Origin: Dendrolimus kikuchii
Lineage: Eukaryota > Arthropoda > Insecta > Lepidoptera > Lasiocampidae
Length of the DNA: 64,000 bases
Reading direction: 5' to 3'
NCBI GenBank assembly: GCA_019925095.2
Contig: CM034394.1
Span: 10,242,272 to 10,306,271, forward strand
Positions 12,401-22,700 of this stretch are shown piece by piece. Under the pieces are notes generated by a model. The model worked only from the letters and a program-made list of their open reading frames with translations. It was not told the origin of the DNA and searched no databases. Position 1 is the first letter of the stretch. Every line of letters begins with the position of its first letter. The position numbers were made by a program, and so were the translations under genes.

Positions 12401-15400
12401 ATCACAGGTAATGATTCGATTTAAAATCCCTTCATTATTGTGCCGGTTGAGTAATGGGTAAAATTGCATAAAGGCGGAACCTGAAAATTACGCATTTTTT
12501 GTATTCAAAGACTTTACATATGGTTTTCTATGGTACAATAACGACATTAAAATCATCGGTAAGCCATCATTTAGGCAAAAAATTAATAAATAATACAATT
12601 AATTAGGTACGAAATACGTGCATTATATCGCTAGAAATAATGTTCAATTTTAGCGTGACGACTTACCTACTAATTATAATAAAAACACAATTATTTTAAT
12701 TTTGGGATTAGTCTGCAAATGTAACATATATGACATGATCAAAATAATTATAAAATCAAATATTACGGCATTGCTGAAAAATCACGACATTTTGTAATTT
12801 GTAAGTAAAACCTCAGATTAATAATATTGAGAGACAAAGTGTTTACCTCACTTTGTTAAATGTCAGGCAAAGGAACTAAATCCGTACAGCATGAATATCA
12901 ATATTATTCAATCAAACTGAACATCTTTGAATGACATAAAAATACGGAATTTTAGATTTTTCACATTATTGTGATTAAGATCATTATTATATTTTTGTAG
13001 TTTGTATATATAATTACCGACAACATGCAATACTAATGTTAGACAAACAATATATAGGTGTGAGGGGTGTTCGAAGGTTATGGCAAGGACAGTGGGTTAG
13101 GTTAGGTTATCTTTAGACCAAAGCCCACGAGCCGAGCGAGCGAAGCGAGCGTGCCGCGGCAGCGGCCGGCGAGTGGCAGAACCGACTCTAACTTTTATTT
13201 AAATTATCAACGAATAAATGGAAACAGTCGGTTCTGCCACCCGCCGGCCGCTACCGCGGCACGCTCGCTTCGCTCGCTCGGCTCGTGGGCTTTGGTCTAA
13301 AGATAACCTAACCTAACCCACTGTCCTTGTCACTGGTTGCACCTTCGACCACCCCTTACACCTATACTTTGTTCTGCTTACATTGGTATTGCATGTAGTC
13401 AGTATTTATATATACAAACTAAAAAAATATATTAATTATCTTAGTTACAATAATGTGAAAAATCTAAAATTCCATACTTTCATATCATTCAATGATCTTC
13501 AGATTGATTGAAAAATATTGATATTCATGCTGTATGGATTTAGTGTCTTTGCCTAACAAGTAGCAAAGTGGCAGAACCGACCGCTTACCATTAATTATGG
13601 TTAAAGTCGATTCTGCCTGCGGCTTTGGTCTGAAGCTAACCTAACCTAACCCACTGACCTTCTCATTGGTCGCAACCTTCAACCGCTCCTCACAACCTAT
13701 TTTTTGTGTTGCTAACATTGGCATTGCATATTTGAGCTCTAGTGTGAAGCTAACCCAACCTAAAGAGTGGCAAGCAAAGGAAATAAATCCAAACAGCCTA
13801 TTTTTTATTAAGAATACATCAGACAACGCTGTATGGATTTATTTCCTTTGCCTGCCACTCTGATGAACTAAATTACAACAAAAAGATTTGTCTTTAGCAG
13901 TGTAGTTTACTTTATGTAGCATGGCGGTTTTATCTGGGAAGTGTTTTGTAGTTCTTAACCTAATAAAATGTGCTTTAAAATTTAATAAAGTAAGATATTG
14001 ATTGTTTTTAAGTTAACTTATGTGTTTGTGCTCAAAATCATAAGTGTTTAGCAACGTGCCCTATTACTTTACAATAATAATATTAGCATAGTAGGCAGTC
14101 TGTGTATCTAAGGTAATTGTATTGTTTATTAATTATGTGCCTAAATGAAGGCTTTCCGACAATTTTAATTTCGTTATTGTACCATAGCAAACCATAATTA
14201 TAATCTTGTATATAAAAAAACGCATAATTTTCGGGTTCCGCCTTTATGCAAATTTACCTTTTCACCTTCCCAATTTGCTTCAAGTGGATTAAAACAATTT
14301 TATCACAACACCGCAGCCTGCAGCTATCTCGGACGTGGTTTGCGATGGATCCGCTTCCACAATAGCCTTCAATTCTGCATTATCAACTTTGGTTTCCGGC
14401 CGTCCACGGCTTGTTCTGCAGGTCGAAATTTTCAGAACGAAAACGTTGGAACCAAAAACACACTGTGTTTTCTTTTGCGACACCGCCGCCATACACATCA
14501 TTAATGTTCGAGCCGTTTCGGCAGCACTGGTGCCACGATGGCACTCGTACTCGTAAATAATGCAATATTTAAAGTTTTCCATTTTGTAAACTGAGTGACG
14601 CAAAGAAAAAACCAAAATAGAAAAAAAAATGAATTACGGTTTTCAAAACACAAAAGCATAAGTAAATAGCTTTATAAATTTGAAATTGGAATTCCTAACC
14701 AAAGAGGAGATATTTGAGATCAAAGTGGCCAGTATGACAAAACGCCAACTTCATATGTAAGGACCTAATATTTTCACATTAGTAGTCATTTTTAAATGTG
14801 TTTCAAATTGTGCATGGTTTTGGATTGTGTATATTCATTTTTGTTGTTTATCATATTATGTATAACCATAGCATGTGTATAGACACGAATAAAAATGTAA
14901 AAACATAAATAGAAATAAGACAGTATAAATAAATAAGTAGTTAATTAAAGAAATAGATAGTAAGAATGTATTAATAATAAGAAAAGTGTAAAACTAGTTT
15001 AGTAAAAATGTAATAGTTTATAAGTTTTTGAAAAGAGAAAAAGAAAAATAAGGAAATAAAGGAAAAAAAAAGATATAAAAATAAAGAACCCCTTTCCCCG
15101 TGTTGAGTTACAGTTATAAGAAAATAAATAAGAAAAAGGAAATAAAGAACCTCTATCTTGACTCATGATGGAGGAGAAGGCGAATTAAAAAAACCATAGT
15201 ATGCGAGTAATAGAATTTTTGTCTATTTGATATAATTGTTTATTTTCCTTTAATACATTAAAAATCGAATGAAATAAAATAAAAATGTTAACTGTTTTTT
15301 ATTTTATATCATTTATTAACTAAAGTGTTAATTTCAAATATTGATAGGGCATTCATTATATTTGAATTTGCTCCACAAGAGGGCAGAATTTAGCAAATTT

Positions 15401-18400
15401 AGATAAATATGTATTATCATACTTATTTCCCATTGGGCTGGATGAGGACGAGAGATCTGTACTAACTTTAATTATACAATCTATACTACTGTGTGTCGTC
15501 TTTGTATTCATAGTAAGCTTATTGGTTTTAAATATTTCTTATAGATCTGGTCTGTCCTCAAAACTTTGGTGTATAAATTTAACAACAAACAAATTATTTC
15601 TTACCTCAAAAAGGTGTGAAGGTACGCTGATGAATGCTACAGCATTTGTATCTCTTAAAATCACTCTTAGAGAATACATAAATTTGATTAAATCTTGACC
15701 ATAATTGCTGGTTACAGTGTCATTCTCAGAATCCATTGCCATCCATACTGGTGAGCCTAAACTCTGGATGCTAATTCTTAAAATATTATTGTTCACTGTT
15801 TTTCTGTTCTTGAATGTATCTTTATCAACTATATTCTTAATATTTGCAAGTAAAGTGTGATAAAGAGGATTTTTAAATCCTGAAAATAATAAGGTTTTTG
15901 TGTTCAATGAGAACTAGTTCAAGTATTTAGTTAGTGTCTATCATTATCATACTATTATTTCACTAATTTACTGTCACAAATTTAATGTACTATGCAAAAT
16001 GTATTACAATGTTTGTAATAATAAAATAGGAGTCGTGTTTATTATTATTATACAGTAACCATATGATGGAAGTAGTCAATAACTGGATATAGAGTATTTT
16101 TTTGACGAAGTAAACAGATATTGCAAGTCATATAACTGGATGTCAACATAGAAGCATTTATAATCAAGTGATCAAATAATATCGGAAATGGAGTAACCGG
16201 AAGTTGGAAGTTAATACAGATGACAGAAGTTGGTTTTATGAAGGCAGTGAAACTGAAGTGGCTCCAAAGAATTACCACAAGGTGTCACTGTGGCGCACTA
16301 CGATTAACCTTAAATATGCGGTGTTCGAGTAGGGAGGGAAGTCTACAATGAGAATCTACATGAGCAGTCTACATGAGTAGTCTACAAATAACAGTGTGAA
16401 GCAGTCTTAGACAAGAAGCGCATATATTATGGTCCATAAATACTGCCTAATAATAGCAGTATTCTTGGCAGGCAATTGCTGCATGATGCCTGACAGGTGT
16501 GGATGGAACTCTTGGAGTTTTCATATTTCTATTATTACTGTGTTATTCTCGATCATTTGCTGTTATGAGCCTACATAGAGTTATCATTACACAAATAAAT
16601 TGACTACTATTTATTATGTTTCACATGTAAATATTGAAATGGTCTGATAATATTTCTTTTTCAAGATTTCTTTCTTAAGAAATTATAAAAACGAAGAAAC
16701 ACTAGTCTTATTAAATTTGTAGTCCTGGCAGACATTGTCCTTCCCTGAAAAAAAAAATCTAGAACCTGAATCTAGCACCACCTACTGGGTCTAATTGTGA
16801 AATCTAAACCATTTCAAGACCCAATTAAACACACATAAAAATTTCATCAAAATCCTGGAACCCAATTCCAGCACCACCTACTGGATGTAATTGGAATCTA
16901 AACTATTCTTATATGGTAGTGGACATTAATTATTACAAATAAGTGTGCATGACATAAGCTATCAATTGCAGAAGAAGGCAGAGTTCTAAACTGAATTTGT
17001 ATAAAAATATAAAAAAATCAACATGGTGCTGGATGAGGAGGTCAGAGGACAGGGATGAGTGGTGTCAACTTAGGGAGGTCTATGTCCAGCAGTGGACTGT
17101 AATTGGCTGACAACAAACATTTTTTCGATATGTTCATAGTTATTCTGCTACTTGGGGTGGAGACAAATTCAACAAATCAAAAATTATAAAAATTGGTCCA
17201 GCCGTTCTTGAGATATAAACAATGTGAATAACCCGACTATGTTTTATATATACAGATTTTGTAAGTTGCTTATATTTACCTTTAACTTCCTTTTCTTGAA
17301 GTTTGCTTAAATTACAAAATGTCAAATCAGTATTTTTGATAGTTTCACCATCAATATGCTTGCTTAAGTCAAAATGGTGCCCGAAATTTGTATTGCTTCC
17401 AAAAGATGACTCCACTTGGCTCAGTCCTTCATATCTCCAAGCTATTTTCATTTTATCCACCTCATTTGTTGGCAGAGATATTTCATCATCCACAGGTGCT
17501 GAGCAAGGAATTGGTAGTTCTTTAATCTGAAATTCATGAAATGTAACACAATTGAGTTAAATTTATAGAACATCCCATGTAGTAATTAATTAAAATTTTG
17601 GTTTTCAATAAAAACACATACAATTTCTTCTGGATTTTCATCAGCTGAAGCAATGAATAGGGCATGCTTGCACACAACACCTTCAGCCAAAAAGTACTTG
17701 ATTAATATTCTACTGTAGTTGCCAAGTACATCTTCCTCTGTGAAACATAATATATAAGTTAGAAATTGAGTAGAATACCTAGGATCATGTACATAACTTT
17801 GCAATATGTTATAGCTATTTTAAGAAAAAGTCATGTAACTCCCCAACAGCAATACTAGTTTGAGGTGGTGATATCTAATACATAGTTAAACTTAAATTTT
17901 ATTAAATTTAAGTTAAAATAGTTAACTACTTAAATTTAATAAAATTTAAGTTTTACTATAATTTATGTTACACTAAGATCAGATTGATTTGGTGTGCAAA
18001 ACTGACTTTACACATCATTATTTACTACCATTTAATTATATTCTTTTCTTTCTTAAACTCTTATTGTAGCTTTTTAAGATTAGTTGCAAGTTTATTAGAA
18101 CCATTTCTAATACTCTTTATTATTACTGCTTGTAGTATATAGTATTTAGAGATAGTTGATGAATTTCATAATATATAGGAAGGCAATAAACCGATCTGAA
18201 TGTTTGATTACTCACCGACTATGAATAAGCTACCCGCAGGAATACCTCCACCTGTGATACGAAATTATCATAGTTTACAACCCGTAATTTATAGTAATAC
18301 CTAGTTTTGAAATACGTTTGTTTACCTACCAATAACATGATCTAAAGACAAAACACCGGAGGATATGTATGGCAAATTATTTTTCAGTTTGGTACCTTTG

Positions 18401-18441
18401 ATTGTTAATCGCGAATCGACTGTCTTATGAAAACTACTCAT
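9500..18441 (-). CDS. ELP4: Elongator complex protein 4 (ELP4/PAXNEB), 7 exons
   Basis: ELP4 forms the RecA-like Elp456 hexamer of Elongator, which installs wobble-uridine modifications (cm5U derivatives) on tRNAs. Exons are 18441-18330, 18251-18216, 17737-17622, 17526-17280, 15879-15605, 11479-11245 and 9594-9500. Phases are consistent and give 371 aa (human about 424). Recognised family blocks are SGVLSLDHVIGGGIPAGS (start of the RecA fold), ILIKYFLAEGVV, KMKIAWRYEGLS, RISIQSLGSPVW, SSRETNPVYKDYHGLFHI and LAFKLKRKRFLIEKLHLPP. The C-terminal exon ends in CGGFKKKDIDF, matching the conserved ELP4 tail. The glycine-rich segment sits where RecA proteins have Walker A but lacks its GKT/S, as is usual for this subunit. 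Intron 5 (11480-15604) is enlarged by nested transposons. The gene is head-to-head with eIF3m. Confidence 0.96.
10255..10690 (+). repeat. Dispersed repeat, family B, copy 2
   Basis: Longer partner of the repeat at 200-500, sharing 'ttcggaccag', 'tctgtctgttagagcatca', 'atcccgggtc', 'aggacgtcgtt' and 'gtgggatagacga'. Part of the unit is repeated internally: 'aaaactact' followed by 'tcccgataaa' occurs twice, at about 10390-10460 and 10530-10620. It lies in ELP4 intron 6. Confidence 0.65.
10855..11125 (+). mobile_element. ~270-bp retroposon, copy 1, with 13-bp target-site duplication
   Basis: The insert starts GGAGTTTTTGGCGGGAAC and ends in an A-rich tail after 'ccttaaactt'. It is flanked by direct repeats TGTAATGAATTGA at 10842-10854 and 11126-11138. 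A near-identical copy lies in the opposite orientation at 36808-37079 and a diverged one at 25440-25661. The A-rich 3' end and target duplication show that it moved by target-primed reverse transcription. No open frame, and no convincing tRNA-type A or B box, was seen. The 5' end holds an E2F-like TTTGGCGGGAA. It lies in ELP4 intron 6. Confidence 0.85.
11840..12469 (-). pseudogene. Mariner transposase, C-terminal catalytic half
   Basis: The frame encodes the DD34D catalytic region: the first Asp in CDEKWILYD, the second in LLLQDNVRPHTA and the third in LDLAPKDYHFF. Asn/Gly-rich linkers and the WLNPGEPAK segment are typical of mariner transposases. The open frame runs from 12469 to 11903 and the C-terminal end continues in another frame (read at 12065-11877) towards a RWQMCIDSNGTYFD-type ending, so at least one frameshift is present. 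The N-terminal DNA-binding half is at 14580-14262, beyond the inserted element. Confidence 0.85.
12850..13571. repeat. ~720-bp imperfect palindrome with GC-rich core
   Basis: Two arms of about 335 bp face each other across a spacer at 13188-13225. The left arm contains 'ggcaaaggaactaaatcc', 'gtgggttaggttaggtta', 'gagcgagcgaagcgagcg' and 'ggcagaaccgact', and each occurs as its reverse complement at the mirrored position in the right arm. Arm identity is high near the centre with small indels outward. The GC-rich inner arms (13125-13175 and 13237-13290) contrast with the AT-rich outer arms. No coding frame is seen. It is probably a foldback-type or MITE-derived unit. Confidence 0.85.
13766..13861. 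repeat. Hairpin related to the large palindrome
   Basis: Left arm 13766-13799 ('agagtggcaagcaaagga...') pairs with right arm 13828-13861 ('...tcctttgcctgccactct'). The arm sequence is a diverged version of the outer arms of the 12850-13571 palindrome. A short further copy of the 'ggcagaaccga' core pairs at 13570-13607, and 'taacctaacctaaccc' recurs at about 13637-13652. Confidence 0.75.
14262..14580 (-). pseudogene. Mariner transposase, N-terminal DNA-binding half
   Basis: The segment begins MENFKYCIIYEYECHRGTSA and continues with the helix-turn-helix pattern of mariner proteins: a W/F-rich 'CFGSNVFVLKIS' segment, SRGRPETKVDNAELKAIVEADPS, then 'HLKQIGKVK' in a shifted frame near 14262. It is the 5' part of the transposase at 11840-12469, separated by the inserted element. 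Frameshifts are needed to read it through. Confidence 0.75.
16730..17110. repeat. LINE 3'-end relics in ELP4 intron 4
   Basis: A doubled segment around 'agcaccacctactgg' (about 16775 and 16872) is followed at 17030-17110 by the phrase 'tatgtccagcagtggactg' and 'attggctga', a 3'-end sequence I associate with non-LTR retrotransposons of moths. No coding frame remains. Recognition rests on the phrase alone. Confidence 0.5.
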
Positions 18442-18807
18442 ATTTTATTTGAACAACTATATGGTTGATACAGTTCTTTTAATTACTAGTTGTAGTATTT
18501 GAAATTTAGAAATTTCTAGTAAAAGTTTGTTTAAATTTGAGGTTATATTTTTAAATTAAACATCAATAACATAATATTTAGCGACGGCGATATGATATCG
18601 ATTAAACAACGAATCGATATATCAAGGCAAAACTAATAATTTTTAGTTTCTATATGTAGCACTGAATTAATATTTCACCCTAGAAAATCAACGTTCGTTT
18701 AATCATAAGATGAACTCAAACGGAAGCTAGCCTTAATATACATGCCTTTAAGGAGCTCATCATGACGTGACGAGTTAATTCTATGGATACTACGTATATA
18801 TACTACT

Positions 18808-19080
18808 AAGGTCCATTAGGGACTCACAGCGACCACGTTCACGACCGCGATTTTACTTTTTACCCGTTCCACTTGCTTGCTAGCGTTACAATCGTAAACC
18901 GCAGTGGAACGGCTATTCGACCAACCTCTTGACATGGGTCGTTGTGAGCGTTGTGTGATTAAAAATGATGACGTCATTAGTAACGTTATCGCCACGACCA
19001 CAACGATCGCGGTCGCTTTGTGGAACAGCTAATTGAGCATTTTGGGCGTTGTGAGTTACTGATGGAACGCCCTGTATGTA
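18808..19080 (+). mobile_element. MITE copy 1 in the ELP4/eIF3m spacer
   Basis: The unit runs from 'ggtccattagggactcac' to 'gatggaacgccctg' and is repeated at 19281-19543. Its ends are inverted (GGACTCACAACG-type left end, GTTGTGAG...GGAACGCC right end). The interior has self-complementary stretches around 'gaccgcgat' and 'atcgcggtc'. It carries no coding capacity. A perfect TGACGTCA lies at 18969-18976. Confidence 0.8.
18969..18976. promoter_or_regulatory. CRE-type palindrome TGACGTCA in MITE copy 1
   Basis: Perfect 8-bp cAMP-response-element consensus, the binding site of CREB/ATF bZIP proteins, in the context ATGATGACGTCATTAG. Its presence is seen directly; use by ELP4 or eIF3m is not shown. 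Confidence 0.5.
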
Positions 19081-19280
19081 CCCCATTGGTGTCGTTAGTT
19101 GTTATGCAGCTACTCTATTCTCTAGAATTTTATCAACTGATATTGATAACAGAAAATGGTGATCACTTCACTTCACTTTTTGTTTTTTTGGCAAAAGGCT
19201 TGTTCTTGGTCGAACGGTAGTCGTCAAGAAGCTAAAAGCTTCTTGGCAATGACTTTAGTTAGCAGAATCTTCAATGGCTA

Positions 19281-19543
19281 GGTACGTTCCATTGGGGACT
19301 CACAACGACCACGTTCACGACCGCGATTTATCCCGTTCCACTTGCTTGCCCGCGTTACAATCGTAAACCCAAGTGGAATGGCTATTCGACCCGCCTATTG
19401 ACATGGGTCATTGTGAGCGTTGTGTGATCGAAAATGATGACGTCATTAGTGACGTTTTCACCACGACCACAACGATCGCGGTCGCCTTATGGAACGGCAA
19501 ACTGAGCATTTTGGGCGTTGTGAGCTACAGATGGAACGCCCTG
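19281..19543 (+). mobile_element. MITE copy 2 in the ELP4/eIF3m spacer
   Basis: Direct repeat of the unit at 18808-19080, with point differences and a 7-9 bp deletion after 'gaccgcgat'. Inverted ends read GTTCCATTGGGGACTCAC on the left and, on the other strand, GTTCCATCTGTAGCTCAC on the right. It keeps the TGACGTCA palindrome at 19438-19445. Confidence 0.8.
19438..19445. promoter_or_regulatory. CRE-type palindrome TGACGTCA in MITE copy 2
   Basis: Second perfect CRE consensus, about 300 bp upstream of the eIF3m start codon, in the same sequence context as the copy at 18969-18976. Confidence 0.5.
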
Positions 19544-19733
19544 AATATGATCTTCAATTTAATTTTTTAAATTTAAATCAGGTCACACTGAGCCCGTGTC
19601 CCCGTCACTTTTTTTAACCCGACTGACGACCGTGTTTTTGAAGACGTTTTTGCACATGTATTTATATCACTGTAATTTGTTTCTGATAAACAATTTGACA
19701 ATTTGTTGAGTGGAAAACAATAATTTATCAAAT

Positions 19734-22700
19734 ATGCAGGGCCCTGCTGTGTTTATGGATATATCCCTCGAGGATCAGGTTAGTTTACGTCAACATAACC
19801 TATTCTTGAGACGACTATTCACTTTTATTCCATTCGCGATTAAAATATATATAAGTAACTATTGTCTAAAATTTTATTTTCAAGGCGTTGGAGCTCAGAA
19901 AATACTTTAAGACCTTAGGAGCTGAAATATCTGAGGAGAAATCGGCTAAAGGAATTGAGGATGATCTACACAAGATTGTTGGTGTTTGTGATGTATGCTT
20001 CAAAGATACCAATGAATCAGATATCGAAGCTATATTAAACAGTATTGTTTCTATTATGGTATCTGTAAGTACATTGTCCCTATAATATTTCAAGTAGGTT
20101 CCACTGAGTTGTATGTAATGGAATATTTAATTTAAATTAATCCTCCATAATACTGCTTATTTTATAGATTCCATTGGAAAGGGGAGAAAATTTGATATTG
20201 GCATTTAGTCAAAGACTTACAAAGGCCCCAGGACCCAAACTTGGCATGGTTGCATTGCAATCGTAAGTATTCATGGCTAACCATAGAAAAATATCTGCCA
20301 AGTGCATGTCAACCCAAATACAGTTTAGGCTTCCAAAGTGGTGAAACAACAGATGGTTCAATCAATTTTTCTGAAAGTATTAATAATATTTTTCCACCTT
20401 GAATTGCTTCAGAATTTTTTGATGCACATTACAAAAGTAAGAGGGTGATGACACATGTGTTACTGACTGATTTTGAAAGTGCATATTCCACCACCTGTAA
20501 CTAGATAACAGATATAGACATCTCACCACCTATAGACAGATTTCCTGCCCTGAATTCATCATTGGTCTATATTTCTGTGTTCTGAGAAAGTTATTTCCAC
20601 ACAACCAGAGTGGGCATGGTTGGGGATACAATGAGACAGTTTTCCAAAGTTGCAGAGTAGTAAGAACCCACATTACTTCAATTATATTACCAGGCCTGAG
20701 TTGGTGGGCATAAAATATTTTCACATTGATAAAAAAACTATAGAAGATGATGAATTAGACTTAGTAGTCTGCTGTTTTATAATCTTGAGGGACTATTATT
20801 CTTTATAATTTTTGATTATAACTAGTAATTATGAAACATAGGGGCCATCCATAAATTACGTCACAAATTAAAGGGGGTAGGGGGTTTGACAAAGTGTGAC
20901 ATTGTGTGACAAGGGGTGGGATGGTCCTTTATTTCAAAATCTAATATGGTATATTATATTAGATAGTGCTGTCGGCTTTGGTGTTCATCCTATACCTGGA
21001 CGATTGTCTCCAGAGAATAAGATTGATGGATGTTGGGGTACGGATGAGTGATCTAGTTGTAAGCACCTTGCTTTATGCGAATGATGCCATACTTTTAGCC
21101 GAATTGCCATCAGAACTGCAAACACTAGTGACAATGATGAAAGATGACTGTCAGGCGAGAGGCTTACATTTGAATGCTAAGAAAACAAAGGTTATGGTGA
21201 TTAAAGGAGAAGAAACCAGAATGAATGCAAGGGTAATGGTCGATGATGTTATGCTGGAGCAAGTGAATGAGTTTGTATATCTTGGATGTGCTTTTAGCAG
21301 GGATAGAAGGTACACCGCTGATATAGAAAGAAGAGTGAATTTGGGGAATAGTGTGAATGGAGCGTTAGGTACACTTCTAGGCGCTAAGAACCTCAGCCAG
21401 AAGGACCAGCTTGCCATACACAATGTGGTGCTGGTACCAACACTCACGTATGGAAGCGAGAGTTGAGTATGGAAGAGAGAGAGCATGAAAGTAGAGTAAA
21501 CGCGGTCGAGATGCGAGCACTGCGCAAAATCTGCGGAGTGACGCTCGCGGATCGCGTTCGTAATGCCGAAGTAAGAAAGACAGTTGGTCTGAGAGAGAGT
21601 GTCGGAGTGAAGGTAAGGAAAGGAATGCGTCGGTGGTTCGGGCATGTGGAAAGAATGCATGATCAAAGAATGACTAAACAGATATACAATGCAAAAGTGG
21701 ATGGATGCAGAAGTCATGGAAGGCCACGACACACCTTCCATGATCAAATTGATCGTGTACTAGCAGAAGGTGATGTCAGGAGCCTTAAGAACAGATGAGC
21801 GTGCATGACAAGAGCTATGAATGTCAAAGAAGCAAGTGAGATGTGTAAGAATAAGCCTGAATGGCGTTCTGTTGTTTGTGCCTACCCCGCAAGGGAACTG
21901 GCGTGAAGTTATGTATGTATGTATGTATATTAGATAGTATATAAAATTTTGAAATGGGAAAAATTTGAACTATTAAAGGAAAATTTCAATTCAATTCAAT
22001 TTCCAATTCATATCTGTATTAGCATAGTGTTTCAATTATTAAAAATAATTTAAATGGAAATAAAACTAATTATGAAACTGCTGTTTTAATTATTAATTTC
22101 TTGATGCACAATTGCAAAATACGTGATGTCACACCTGGAGGGAGGAGGCTCACAAATGTGACCAATTGTGACAAGGACGGGGAGGGGTAAAAAATAATGA
22201 AATTTATGTGATGTAATCTGTGGATGACCTCACAGCCCTATGTTAATTATTTATAAGTGAATAATTTTTTATGTATTAAAATATAGATTTGTTTTACAAA
22301 AGTATTATATTTATAATTTTAGTCTCTGGCGCTTATACAACAATCTAGAAGCCAATTCGCCGCTCCGTTACCATGTGTACTATCATGTTATTGAACTCGC
22401 TGCTCGTGTGGGATATGTAAGGGAGGTCTTCACTGGTGTTGAGCAGCTACGAAAAGAATTCTCCAGTTGCCCACCATCCAATGAGCAAATGCAAAAACTT
22501 TACCGACTTTTACATCAAGTATTAAAAGATCAAAACACGTGAGTTTTCTCTTATGATTATAATTGAATGTTAAGAAGAGCTTTGAATTCATGTAATAGAT
22601 AATAGTCTCAAAAAATGTAACTAGAAATATGTTATAGTAATAATAATGTGTATTTTGTTTAGTTTAGAGCTGTAATAAAATATAATAATATCAGCCCATA

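Larger units (their letters stand above)
12465..14250. mobile_element. Long inverted-repeat (foldback) element inside the mariner
   Basis: The left end reads TTGCATAAAGGCGGAACC at about 12464 and the right end is its reverse complement, GGTTCCGCCTTTATGCAA, near 14234-14251. Similarity in inverted orientation continues inward: 'ctatggtacaataacga' at about 12528 and its complement at about 14170. No open frame resembles a transposase. The direct target duplication is unclear because the flanks themselves are near-palindromic. Within it are the large palindrome at 12850-13571 and smaller hairpins at 13570-13607 and 13766-13861. Confidence 0.75.
11755..14768 (-). mobile_element. Mariner transposon interrupted by a ~1.8-kb element
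   Basis: Terminal inverted repeats begin TTAGGTCTTTACATATGA at 11755 and, on the other strand, TTAGGTCCTTACATATGA ending at 14768. TA dinucleotides flank both ends (11753-11754, 14769-14770), as expected for mariner target duplication. The transposase is on the minus strand in two parts: an N-terminal part at about 14580-14262 and a C-terminal part at about 12469-11840. Between them lies foreign sequence at about 12465-14250, and roughly two dozen codons of the expected transposase are missing at the junction. The element lies in ELP4 intron 5 and cannot encode a working transposase. Confidence 0.88.
18442..19733. promoter_or_regulatory. Divergent promoter region between ELP4 and eIF3m
   Basis: The ELP4 start codon (18441, minus) and the eIF3m start codon (19734, plus) face away from each other across 1292 bp, which must hold both promoters. 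Two MITE copies occupy 18808-19080 and 19281-19543, over 40% of the spacer. The remaining unique sequence is AT-rich near ELP4 and contains a GC-richer patch just upstream of eIF3m at about 19575-19640. No TATA box is obvious, as is usual for housekeeping genes. Confidence 0.6.

Noticed and set aside
13094..13110. Internal telomere or chromosome-fusion point
   Set aside because: Only about three TTAGG-phase units, repeated within a mobile palindrome family. Far too short for a former telomere.
21151..21747. 198-codon minus-strand open frame
   Set aside because: It lies exactly antisense to the RTE reverse-transcriptase fragment, and the same shadow appears antisense to the second RTE copy at 59609-59902. 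It has no domain likeness.
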